Positions 47,815 through 58,009 of a DNA stretch of 64,000 bases are shown piece by piece. The notes beneath the pieces are model-generated. The model saw nothing but the letters and a program-made list of their open reading frames with translations. It did no database searches and was not told the origin of the DNA. Source of the stretch: Heliocidaris tuberculata (lineage: Eukaryota > Echinodermata > Echinoidea > Camarodonta > Echinometridae); NCBI GenBank assembly GCA_025618425.1, contig CM046844.1:11644058-11708057 (forward strand), written 5' to 3'. The translations under genes were made by a program, and so were the position numbers. The stretch's first letter is position 1. Each line of letters starts with the position of its first letter.

Positions 47815-48000
47815 GTTGTGATAAGTAATATGACTTGGTATACATGTAAATGACTCTCAGAGGTAGTGAGTGTGAGCACTAATTGGTAGCTATCTTCTAA
47901 AAAAAGCTCTTTAATCTGTATCCCTCCGCCAACTCGTTCTGGTAATTACATGTATGATATCATGTTAATGTACATGTAGTTCCAAGTCGATCTACAACAG
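47815..48000. repeat. Direct repeat copy 2 (partner at 36345)
   Basis: Same sequence and orientation as 36345-36530. Relative to that copy it has exact CATGTA gains after 'cttggtata' and after 'ttaatgta', plus scattered substitutions. Confidence 0.9.
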
Positions 48001-49100
48001 TTTTAATCCTTCAAATCAACTACTTCCATCAAAGATAACGTGATCAGCAGTGACTCAATTTTCGTTTAAGTAATGTACATGTATGTAAAGTTTTTCTTTT
48101 GAAATTTGAATTTCTTTTCAGCTATCTAACAAAAGGATGACAAAAAAAATCGCTGCCAGTGCCGGGGGATACATTCGCATCACATGGCAATGCAGATTTC
48201 TAGTTGTTATGTGCTACATGTACATGTATAAGCATTTACTATTATTTTTATTATTATTATTATTATTGTTATTATTGTTGGTTGGAGGTCCTTATTGATG
48301 TTGACTATTTAAGAGTGTGGTAGGGCATGTGCAGCATATTTTTTTCACGTGCCTTGCCTAAGATTTTCCATTTTGTAAGCTACTGTATGGACACAAATGA
48401 CCAAATACCTGTGACTTGCCCCCTGGAGATTCCTAACTGTCAGAACATCCAGGCATTGTGCAATATCCATGTAGCACCCTATCTTTATCTACCTCATTTT
48501 TTTTAAAAGCAGTCTTGTGAACCTACATTACATGTATAAGTCTTGTAGAGAGTTGCCACCATGCATTCACTTTGAAATAATGAGAATTTCTCTGTTACTG
48601 CATTCAATGAAGGCTTAAAAGCTAAAAAGCATTACAAATTTTGAGGTATTCTGAGAAGGAAAGGTTCATGTTTCTTTCAATAAGTTTAGTCAGTTATCTT
48701 TTGTGCATACATATGGTCCAGTTGGTTTTGTTCCCCATAAAGTGACTTTATGCTGCAATTATGATATTTGGTTGTGAAGTTGAAATGTGAAATGTGAAAT
48801 CTCAAAGAATGGACAGATCTTTATTCTACTTGTTTTCAATTCATGCAGGACTTTTATTTTTAGGATACCATAAGTACATGTAATTGTTGAGTACTAGAGT
48901 TCCACATAGTCCAAGCTCTACCATCTGATGACTCAAAATAACTTGAACTTGATATATGTATAGGAAATTTTTGTGGTTGGTTGTTATGGAAGAGAGGTTC
49001 TTTCAGTTGTTGATGCCAACACTTGAGTGTGTCCTTCTTATGTACATGTACATGTAGTAATAGAAATATCAGACTCCATTTTCCATTTCTGTTTCCTCAG
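48001..49100 (+). other. Upstream region of the D1/D2/E group
   Basis: AT-rich DNA with an ATT microsatellite (48240-48275) and TACATGTA motifs. It ends in a clear acceptor (ctgtttcctcag, ending 49100) ahead of pseudogene D1. A non-coding first exon may lie here but cannot be placed. Confidence 0.4.
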
Positions 49101-49130
49101 ATACGGTTTGAGATCCTTGCAATTATCCAA

Positions 49131-49425
49131 ATGGCATCAGGATCTGAAAGTAGTTGTCAGGAATATGGACATCCTCCTCCTCCTCCTCACAAAGATAAGA
49201 TTGATCATTGGATCAAAGATTGGCATCTCTCATTGATCAAGGAGATATAAGAGATGTGGATGGTGTGAAACAGTATCTTGCTAGTTTTTGGTGATTCTGC
49301 TGGCATAGACAGAGCTAACAGCATAGGACAAATACCTTTGATGATTGCTTGTAGAAATGGACAGAAGGACATTGTAAATTTGTTGGAAGCTGGAGCTGAC
49401 CCTAGAGTAATATGTAATATTACGT
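49131..49425 (+). pseudogene. FEM1-like pseudogene D1, N-terminal fragment
   Basis: ATG at 49131 lies 30 bases after an acceptor (49100). The sequence parallels gene E codons 1-95: MASGSESS, an extra Pro run, WIKD, then the ankyrin segment GQIPLMIACRNGQK. A deletion after WIKD shifts the frame to a stop at about 49247-49249, and further small indels follow (tagtttttggtg; loss of three bases in the KFLLEAG segment). Resemblance ends near 49425, where a copy of the intron/acceptor sequence of D2 begins. Over 450 codons are missing, including the VHL box. Confidence 0.75.
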
Positions 49426-49540
49426 GATATATGCATACAATTCATGTTATCATTATCACTGAATTCTGACCAGCTCTTTTGTCCATTTTTATTTCCTCAG
49501 ATTCTTGAGATCTTGGTCTGAGTTTGTTACTGTCACCCTG

Positions 49541-50689
49541 ATGGCTTCAGAATCAGAGAGTGGTTGCAAACAATTTGAAGATCCTCCTTGTCAAAAGGAT
49601 AAGATCAATCAGTGGATCAAAGATGGTGTTGATTTGGTGTTTCTCATTGATCAAGGAGAAATACGAAATGTGAGTTATGTGAAACAATATCTTGCTTGTT
49701 CAGGTGATTCTGGTGGCTTAGACAGAGCTAACATCTGATATAATTAGCAAGAAAAATGCGAAGAGAAGTGAAAAGTTTGATGTAAAGGTGAAAGCTTACC
49801 TCATGGGTCTCCAATGTCTGCCTGCAAAGATCAAAGTTGAATATGACTTCTGGAATGCTTTGGCAAGATGTGCTGAAGAAGCACTGTTTGATAGTAAAGC
49901 TGTTGAAGAAGGATACAAGATGCTTGTGGCTCTCATTGAGGAGGAAATGCTAGAGGAAAATCTGCTTGGTACAGTTATGGAGATGATTGAAGATGCCTCA
50001 GCATTATATTCTCATGAGTCAGAACGACTGAGGTTTATTCCTAAGCTGTTGGAGGTATATGCTGAAGCTTTCAAAGAAAATAACGGCCAGTGTAGAGGAA
50101 AGATATTGAAGATCCTTGAAAATATGGGACATGTTTTGTTCAACCTGGCATATTACCCGTCTGAATCGAAATACCTTCTTCTAAGCCTCCCATTTGTTGG
50201 CAGCATTCTTAACTGCATTAAGAAGATGTTTGCCGAAGAAACAAGTCAGGCTACAGATGAACGAAAATCAATCACTTCAATCTTCTTTGATCATATATGG
50301 CAGATGCAATGTGTGAAGATGTGTACCGTGGGCAAAGCAAGAAAGCAAGAAATAGATTGAAATTTACCATTTGTAGACTCCTCTACTACAATGGTTTTGA
50401 CCAAGACTCTGACAAGTCTTTACTCCAAACTCTCTATGAAGTTATTCCCAACACCCAAGATATGGAGTTAATTATTTCAGTTTCTCAAGTTTTAATTCGA
50501 TATGGTTGTCCAACTAATGATGCTTGCCTTGAGGATCCCGATAAGAATGACCCTGAGGTAGCAGAACTGTTAGAACTTATTAGCCCATCTACAACAGTCG
50601 CTCTTGAGGAACTAGCTGCAAGGGCAGTACTCCGCAACAGGATACCTTACAGAGAGAGGCTACCGGTCATGCTCTGCGAGAAAATGTAG
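49541..50689 (+). pseudogene. FEM1-like pseudogene D2, near-identical copy of gene E with internal deletion
   Basis: The acceptor at 49500 and ATG at 49541 are the same as in gene E. The first 65 codons match E, then 497 bases are absent: E's 53050-53546 is lost at a shared TCT, removing the ankyrin region and shifting the frame. From 49740 on, the DNA is almost identical to E. A two-base AT insertion near 50297 (gatcatatatggc against gatcatatggc) shifts the frame again. A stop in AAAATGTAG (50687-50689) ends the protein just after the Cul2 box, where E continues with an acidic tail. VHL-box codons remain (ALEELAARAVLRNRIPY). Confidence 0.85.
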
Positions 50690-52812
50690 GGTGAAATGTT
50701 GTCGCCAGATCCTTCTGAGTTGGAGTATATGAATTGTTGTTTGCCTATCTAATATTAAAGTTACTTAATTTAGTTCTGGAAAGGAAACTCTATTCCAAAG
50801 AAAACTGTCTAATTTTGAACAGTTCTATGTACATGTAATAGGCCTGTATTCATGTATACATTGATGTTTGCTTTGAACACAGAAACAAAAAGCAAACAGA
50901 AGAACCGAAAAACTTCCTGAACACTACATGTGTACATGTACATGTACAAAGCATGAATGTTCATGTATGTTTTTTCTAGACAGTCAATCATTAGCCATGA
51001 CAACTCACAAAATTTTATCTTTAGAGATCTGTTTTATGAATTCTCATGCTAATTACTGAACAGTTCACATTTTTCATCATATTCATTTGCCATCTAATGG
51101 ATATTTTTCTTGTCGTTCACATCATGAAAATTTATTCTGTTTTTCTTAATGCACTGAACTGCCTGTTGTGCATTGTACGGTTATACGTATGTCTTATACA
51201 TAAGGAGCAAACTTTTCTGGAAAAGAACAGACTTGTGTGTGAAACAAGTGTGAACCAAAGTCATCACCTCTATTAAAGGCTCTTGTTTCAGCCCATGAGA
51301 CTGACAATGTCAGTCTAGTTTTGCCTTCTGTGAAGTTTTCTTAGGTTTTACGAGACCAGCAGGAATCTGACATATCTGTCTTACAGGTGTTTTGGCAACT
51401 TTTCTGAGGGTTCATGATACCTACATTGTCATTCTCTTAGGATATTGGTCTATTGTAATGTCCTGGTCATCACTCTGTAGGGCTTGGCCTGTTCGGTGGT
51501 CATCAATCATTGGATATGAATATAAAACTCACGCTTAATAAACTTAAACCTTAGAGGGGAAGGTACATACATGTAGATGTATATGTATGCATACATGTTA
51601 TATGGTTCAGAGATAGGAAAAGAGAAAGAAAACTAGCTACTGTGTCTTCAAAAATTAAAATAATGAAACCTGGACTCTTTTCAATGACTATGAAGCTAAG
51701 CTTTTCCAAAAGAAGATTCTTCTGTAGCTGATGATACCAATTCTTCTGGTTCATTGTTCAAGGCATTTGTCACTAGGTTTCAAATACAGAACTTCTCACA
51801 TAAAGCCTAGCATTGTGCTTCTGAGGTTTTACTTGACAGAGAGCTTTCGTTTGGGATGGCAGATCATTCTACAATGGCAAAACCACACTGGAGTCATCTG
51901 CGCATGTGCAAACCTTTGGCAGTGACCCGTCATATTTGTATTAGAACATGAATTTTGCCAATACTTTTTCACAGAACCAAGGTGATTTCAGACTGCTAAA
52001 CCTGTTCTCACACAACTGTCCCTTGTTTAGTGCCAGTTGGCTATTTCTCCAACATGATGCTTACTATATGAGGAAGATTTTACATGTTTGCATGAATGCC
52101 AAATTGCAGATACATGTAGGACAGGTAAATTTTATTATGGGCTTTTATAGGAAGTACCAACATGTGTGTAAACTGTATGAGACTGGTCTTGTGGGCTTTC
52201 ATGACGTATTTGCGTAAAAGGGGTCATTAGTCAGTTCACATTGAGAGTTTACAATTATCACATCGCATGCACTTGATAGTACTGGACTTGGAGATAAAAA
52301 CCTTAATGCATTATTGGAATTAGTGCTGACTTAAATCGGTATGTGCATACATGTAGAAAACCTCATATTTCATTATTCATTAAAGGACTATTGAAACCTG
52401 AATGATAGAAATAAATAGTTCCCAAATCACTCCCCTATTGCTTGTGTTTAAAAAGCACTGAAAATCGCTATTGTACCCCATTTTCAACAAATTTTATGCT
52501 AACAAGCCTCCCTCAGTGATTTTTTTTCATTTCGTTAGTATTGCTCGGTGAGAGATTTTCTTTGGACAGCCCTTAACAATCATATTTGTGAGTTGATCAT
52601 TCTACTCCTGTGGTGTGGTGTGAAGTCAAATCAGCAGAGCCATATTCATTGTGTTTGATGGACCGAACCCCAATGAATTCATGGTTGCCAAAATCATTCA
52701 TGCAGGACCACTTGTAATCGCTATCATTATCATTACATGATATATGCATACAGTTCATGTTATCGTTATCGCTGAGGTCTGACCAGCCCTTTTATCCACT
52801 TTTATCTCTTCA
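50690..52812 (+). other. 3' flank of D2, duplicated downstream of gene E, and upstream region of E
   Basis: 50740-51596 aligns with 54580-55866. 51598-52160 aligns with 62073-62229 plus 63482-63940. An ATTAAA polyadenylation-like signal occurs at 50754 and at the same place after E. No ORF is supported. The last ~80 bases (52738-52813) duplicate 49427-49500, including the acceptor, and lead into gene E. Confidence 0.75.
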
Positions 52813-52853
52813 GATTCTTGAGATCTTGGCCTGAGTTTGTTACTGTCACCCTG

Positions 52854-54563
52854 ATGGCTTCAGAATCAGAGAGTGGTTGCAAACAATTTGAAGATCCTCC
52901 TTGTCAAAAGGATAAGATCAATCAATGGATCAAAGATGGTGTTGATTTGGTGTCTCTCATTGATCAAGGAGAAATAAGAAATGTGAGTGATGTGAAACAA
53001 TATCTTGCTTGTTCAGGTGATTCTGGTGGCTTAGACAGAGCTAACATCTTTGGACAAACACCTTTGATGATCGCTTGTAGAAATGGGCAGAAGGACACTG
53101 TAAAGTTTTTGTTGGAAGCTGGAGCTGACCCTAACTTGACGTGTAGCATTGGTAATTCTGCACTTCATTTTGCATGCCAAGGAGACAAAGATGAAGTTAT
53201 AATGTTTAGAGAGAAACCAAACTACCCACAAGAGAAGCTCCTTGAAATCATCAAGATTGTTGAACTCCTTGCCAATCATGGAGCTACACTGCAGATGAAT
53301 GAAGATGGATTAAGTCCAGTCTGTGTAGCAGCTGTAAACAGTTTCAAAGATGTAGTGGCATTCTTTGCATCAAGCAAAGTAATGACAATACCACTCGCTG
53401 ACAAGGTAAAGGCGTACGAATTGTTGGGAGTTTCGCAGGCAATCTTTGATAAACACCATGCCATTGACGCATGTGAGTCATTTCACATTGCTGTGTCCTT
53501 GCAGTCAAAAGATGTCAGTGAAGTTGCATCTCATCATATAATTTCTGATATAATTAGCAAGAAAAATGCGAAGAGAAGTGAAAAGTTTGATGTAAAGGTG
53601 AAAGCTTACCTCATGGGTCTCCAATGTCTGCCTGCAAAGATCAAAGTTGAATATGACTTCTGGAATGCTTTGGCAAGATGTGCTGAAGAAGCACTGTTTG
53701 ATAGTAAAGCTGTTGAAGAAGGATACAAGATGCTTGTGGCTCTCATTGAGGAGGAAATGCTAGAGGAAAATCTGCTTGGTACAGTTATGGAGATGATTAA
53801 TGATGCCTCAGCATTATATTCTCATGAGTCAGAACGACTGAGGTTTATTCCTAAGCTGTTGGAGGTATATGCTGAAGCTTTCAAAGAAAATAACGGCCAG
53901 TGTAGAGGAAAGATATTGAAGATCCTTGAAAATATGGGACATGTTTTGTTCAACCTGGCATATTACCTATCTGAATCGAAATACCTTCTTCTGAGCCTCC
54001 CATTTGTTGGCTGCATTCTTAACTGTATTAGGAAGATGTCTGCCGAAGAAACAAGTGGGGATGCAGATGAAGGAAAATCAATCACTGCAATCTTCTTTGA
54101 TCATATGGCAGATGCCATGTGGGAAGATGTGTACAGTTGGCAAAGCAAGAAAGCAAGAAATAGATTGAAATTTACCATTTGTAGACTCCTCTACTACAAT
54201 GGTTTTGACCAAAACTCTGACAAGTCTTTACTCCAAACTCTCCTGGAAGTTGTTCCTGTCGCCCGAGATATGGAGTTCATTATTTCAGTTTCTCGAGTTT
54301 TAATTCGATATGGTTGTCCAACTGATGATGCTTGCCTTGAGGATGCAGATGAGGATGACCCTGAAGGAGCAGAACTGTTGGAACTTATAGGCCCGTCTAC
54401 CACAACAGTCCCTCTTGAGGAACTAGCTGCAAGGGCAGTACTCCGCCACAGGATACCTCACAGAGAGAGGCTACCGGTCATGCTCTGCGAGAAAATAGAG
54501 GGTGAACTGTTGTCGCCAGATCCTTCTGAGTTGGATTCTTCTGCTGAATCTGATTCAGACTGA
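52854..54563 (+). CDS. FEM1-like ankyrin/VHL-box protein (gene E), putative CUL2 E3 substrate receptor
   Basis: Intact 569 codons in one exon. The acceptor (tatctcttcag, ending 52813) lies 40 bases before this ATG, and no earlier in-frame ATG follows the acceptor. Ankyrin repeats occupy about residues 65-108 (GQTPLMIACRNGQKDTVKFL, GADPN) and 130-172. The FEM1-type middle begins at about 185 (KAYELLGVSQAIFDK). The final helical/ankyrin block is at 455-495 (SLLQTLLEV, LIRYGCP). The VHL box is BC box PLEELAARAVL (520-530) plus Cul2 box RLPVMLCEKI (539-548), followed by an acidic Ser/Asp tail. The BC box is closer to human FEM1 (SLKCLAARAV) than that of gene A. It is about 60-90 residues shorter than genes A and C. 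Substrate recognition in a CUL2 ligase is inferred by homology. ATTAAA lies at about 54593. Confidence 0.85.
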   Translation: MASESESGCKQFEDPPCQKDKINQWIKDGVDLVSLIDQGEIRNVSDVKQYLACSGDSGGLDRANIFGQTPLMIACRNGQKDTVKFLLEAGADPNLTCSIGNSALHFACQGDKDEVIMFREKPNYPQEKLLEIIKIVELLANHGATLQMNEDGLSPVCVAAVNSFKDVVAFFASSKVMTIPLADKVKAYELLGVSQAIFDKHHAIDACESFHIAVSLQSKDVSEVASHHIISDIISKKNAKRSEKFDVKVKAYLMGLQCLPAKIKVEYDFWNALARCAEEALFDSKAVEEGYKMLVALIEEEMLEENLLGTVMEMINDASALYSHESERLRFIPKLLEVYAEAFKENNGQCRGKILKILENMGHVLFNLAYYLSESKYLLLSLPFVGCILNCIRKMSAEETSGDADEGKSITAIFFDHMADAMWEDVYSWQSKKARNRLKFTICRLLYYNGFDQNSDKSLLQTLLEVVPVARDMEFIISVSRVLIRYGCPTDDACLEDADEDDPEGAELLELIGPSTTTVPLEELAARAVLRHRIPHRERLPVMLCEKIEGELLSPDPSELDSSAESDSD

Positions 54564-54669
54564 GAACATGAATTCTTGTTTGCCTATCTAATATTAAAGG
54601 TACTTACTTTAGTTCTGGAAAGGAAACTCTATTCCAGAGAAAATTGTCTCATTTGGTATATTCTATGTA

Positions 54670-55150
54670 TGGGCCATTCGCAGTCACGTGTTTTAAATGG
54701 GAGTACATCCTTTTCTTTCAGACAGTCAACAATAAATCGGTCTTGGGTGTGACCTCATACGAAAATGGGTCTTACTTGTTGGTATTCAAACCTACTTTTC
54801 TTGTATTTTCCCTTTGAGTGCAAGTTTCCACTTTTCATTGCTGTATGGCGGGATTGCTCTGAACAGTTTGAAAGGAATTTTCCATAAATAAGCAAACATT
54901 CTTTTATTCTAGAGGTGAAAATTCGGTCAGTCACGTGTGTGACCACCCAAAATAGGGCGTTTTTGTATGTCTCTGTGAAAACATTATGGTAGGGAAATAA
55001 TTTTTTCTTGTCAAAGAAAAGGGTACTCTTATTCATGTAAGAAACTGGTATTAAAAAAATCATTAAAATGTAATGTCATTTTTCGGCAATGAGGCAAAAT
55101 TAGACTGTCACGTATGTAACTGATAGTCTCACTTTACCAAGAATGGCCCA
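54670..55150. mobile_element. TA-flanked MITE with TGGGCCATTC ends
   Basis: The 481-bp insertion is absent from the D2 flank. Ends TGGGCCATTC...GAATGGCCCA are perfect inverted repeats of 10 bp, with TA on each side (54668-54669 and 55151-55152). Inner similarity includes cagtcacgtg against the complement of acgtatgt. The equivalent place in the D2 flank reads ctatgTACATGTAatagg (50825-50841). The minus-strand ORF inside is not convincing. Confidence 0.8.
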
Positions 55151-55885
55151 TATGCAGTGTAAGGCCTTTATTCATACATACATGGATGTATTATTTGCTT
55201 CAAACACAGACGGAAATAAACAGAAGTATGGAAAAACTTGCTGAACACTACATGTGTACATGTACAAAGCATAAATATTACAATGTTAATTTTTTGTAGA
55301 CAGTCGATCATTAGCCATGACAGCACAAAACTTTATGTTTAGGTTTCTATATAATGTTTTATGAATTCTCATGCTAATTACTGGAACAGTTCCTTTTTTT
55401 CATCGTATTAATATGACATCTAAAAGATATTTTTGTTGTTCCCATCATGAACTGAACTGCCTGTTGTATATTGTATGCTTATACATATATCTTATACACA
55501 AGGAGCAATTACTTTTCTGGAAAAGAACAGACTTGTGTGAAACAAGCGTGAACCAACGTCATGGCCACTTGTTTCAGCCAATGAGAACGACAATGTTAGT
55601 CTAGTTCAGCCTTTTGTGAAGTTTTCTAAGGTTTCATGTGACCGACTGTAGGAATCTGACATATCTGTCTTACGGGTGTTTTGGCAACTTTTCTGAGGGT
55701 TCGTGATAACAACATTGTCATTCTCGTAGGATATTGGTTTATTGTAATCTCCTGGTCATCACTTTGTAGGGCTTGGCCTGTTGGGTGGTCGTTAATCATT
55801 TGATATAAATATAAAACTCTCGCTTAATAAACTTAAACCTTAGAGGGGATGGTACATAGTACATATATATATATATATATATATA

Positions 55886-57789
55886 CACTCAACCAAAAAA
55901 GTAAGTTCCCCCCTAGCATTTTTGGATATATCTCAAAAAGTATTTTACCGATTTTCATAATTCAATGGAATGGATAGGGAATTTTATTACTCATAACATG
56001 AATGGCATATCATTGCCACCGGATATCATTATTGGTGTGAAAAAATGCATTTCATGTCAAAATGCATGGAAAAAAAAGTTGCACTTTAGTGATTGGCATT
56101 GACTTTTACACAAATAATCAAACAATCACTCATGATTCTGGTTTATTGCATATTTCTCTATCTCTTTCTTTTCATGAGCATACAGTGAAGTATTTAATAA
56201 TTGATATGTCCACCATCCGTTTTAATGACCAGCCGGCATCTCTTCCTCATACTGTTAACTAAAGTTTGTACTTGGCGCTGCTCAATGTTGGCCCATGCTC
56301 TCTGCAAGATGCGCTGAAATTCTTGCAGTAAAGTGTCATGTTTCACCTTCTTGCTGGCTTTCTGCTTAATGATATCCCAAAGATTCTCTATTGGATTACA
56401 GTCAGGGGATCTTGCAGGCCACTCCATACGTTCGATGCCATTTCCCTCAACAAACTGATCTACAACTTGATCGCGATGAGGTCTAGCATTGTCACGCATG
56501 AAGATGAAATCGTCTCCCATAGCTGCTGCATACGGAATGACGTGCGGTTCCAACACCTCGTCGACGTATCGCTGCGCCGTCAATCGACCTGCCACTGGAA
56601 CTAACTCTGTCTTTCCATGACTGCTGATGCCGCCCCACATCATCACACTGCCAACCTCAGGGCCCTCTAGATCAGCTATGCAGTCACGATTTAGCTCCTC
56701 CCCTGCCCTTCTCCAAACCCGCATTCTGCCGTCAATCTTCCTCAGATAAAATCTGCACTCGTCACTGAAGAGAACATTGGCCCAGCGACGCCTCCCCCAT
56801 CTCCGATGACGTCTTGCAAAGGCGATGCGCTCCTGGCGATGGCGATCCGTGAGCTTCACTTTCTTCTTGGGTCGTCTAGCTCGGAGGCCACCTCATGAAG
56901 ACGATTCCTCACGGTCTGAAGACTGATATCATCTGGCCTCTGTCCTCGTCGGCGATGTCGCTTTTTTATCTGTTTTGCTGGAAAGAAAAAAGGGAAAAAG
57001 CATGTAGGGATACTTGAAAATGTAGAAGCATAAAAATATAGCAGCATTACAAATCACTCCTTTTCATGCAATTTAATAAATTTCATAGAATACAAGTAAA
57101 TTTCACGTACCTGTCAGTTTCCTGCGAGTTTCAGCCTTATTGATTATGGACATATCTTGCCTGACAGATGTCACCCTTGGTCGGCCACTTCTTGGCAGAT
57201 CTTTGACCTCTCCAGTTTCCTGAAACTTTGCTCTAAGTTTCCTTATGGCATTGGGCGAAACTCCTAGTCTCCTGGCCACCTCCTTAACCGGAACCCCAGC
57301 TTCAAGGAAAGCTGTAGCTCTCCCTCTTTCAAAAATTTGCAGACACGGCATGATGCAAAATGGCCATAAGCACATTAATGTGATCAACCCAAACTGGAAT
57401 AAAAAAGCACATGGCTTCGACCAACATTTTCATATTGAAAAGGCCTATTGTTTAAAAAGTATGCATAACATCTGTTTAATAGGGAAGCATATTGTACCTG
57501 AATAAATTCCTGAGAATTACATAACAATTTAAAAAGGTCATTTACTAACTTGCATAGGAAATGTACACAATATGCTTCATATAACCTTAAGTGCAACTTT
57601 TTTTCCCATGCATTTTGACATAAAATGCATTTTTTCACACCAATAATGATATCTGGTGGCAATGATATGCCATTCATGGTATGAGTAATAACATTTCCTA
57701 TCAATTCCCGTTTGAATTATGAAAATCGGTAAAATACTTTTTGAGATATATCCAAAAATGCTAGGGGGAAACTTACATTTTTTGGTTGA

Positions 57790-57792
<3 letters not shown>
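55886..57792 (-). mobile_element. Tc1-like DNA transposon with ~210-bp TIRs
   Basis: 1,907-bp element starting CACTCAACCAAAAAA and ending with its complement (ttttttggttgagtg). TA flanks lie on both sides, inside a TA microsatellite. The left TIR (55886-56100) and right TIR (57583-57792) stay about 95% alike over more than 200 bases. One transposase gene occupies the interior on the - strand. TIR identity and a nearly intact gene point to recent activity. Confidence 0.9.
56194..57387 (-). pseudogene. Tc1-like transposase, intron-containing, one frameshift
   Basis: Exon 1 (from 57387 or a nearby in-frame Met) encodes a paired-like helix-turn-helix (VKEVARRLGVSPNAIRKLR) with GRPRV just after. 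It ends at a consensus donor (CTGACAG|GTACGTG, 57111/57110). The intron is 133 nt (57110-56978), with acceptor tttctttccag. Exon 2 holds a second HTH-like part (RPDDISLQTVRNRLHE). A frame change near 56875-56890 then breaks the reading into the catalytic domain (56859-56194). That domain has FSDECRF (first Asp), FMRDNARPH (second Asp) and SPDCNPIENLWD (Glu) with 34 residues between the second and third, i.e. DD34E. Only the frameshift appears to disable it. Confidence 0.85.

Positions 57793-57838
<46 letters not shown>
57793..57838. repeat. (TA)n microsatellite between two transposons
   Basis: An uninterrupted TA run separates the right end of the Tc1-like element from the left end of the next inverted-repeat element. 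Sister TA runs lie at 55864-55885 and 61638-61662. Confidence 0.9.
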
Positions 57839-57839
<1 letters not shown>

Positions 57840-58009
57840 TGGGCATTAAAAAAAAAAGGAAACCCAAATTTGAAAATTTCCTGTAAATGAACTATATATT
57901 TAAAGATGTTTAATGTCATATCATAAGAAAGAGTAATTCATTTGCTTTCCAGTGGTAACTTGTTTAGGTTTCCAGGGCCACACATCAATGAACACTGGAT
58001 AATTGACGA

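Noticed and set aside
54755..55063. 102-codon reverse ORF downstream of gene E
   Set aside because: Lies wholly inside a non-coding MITE (54670-55150) and resembles no transposase.
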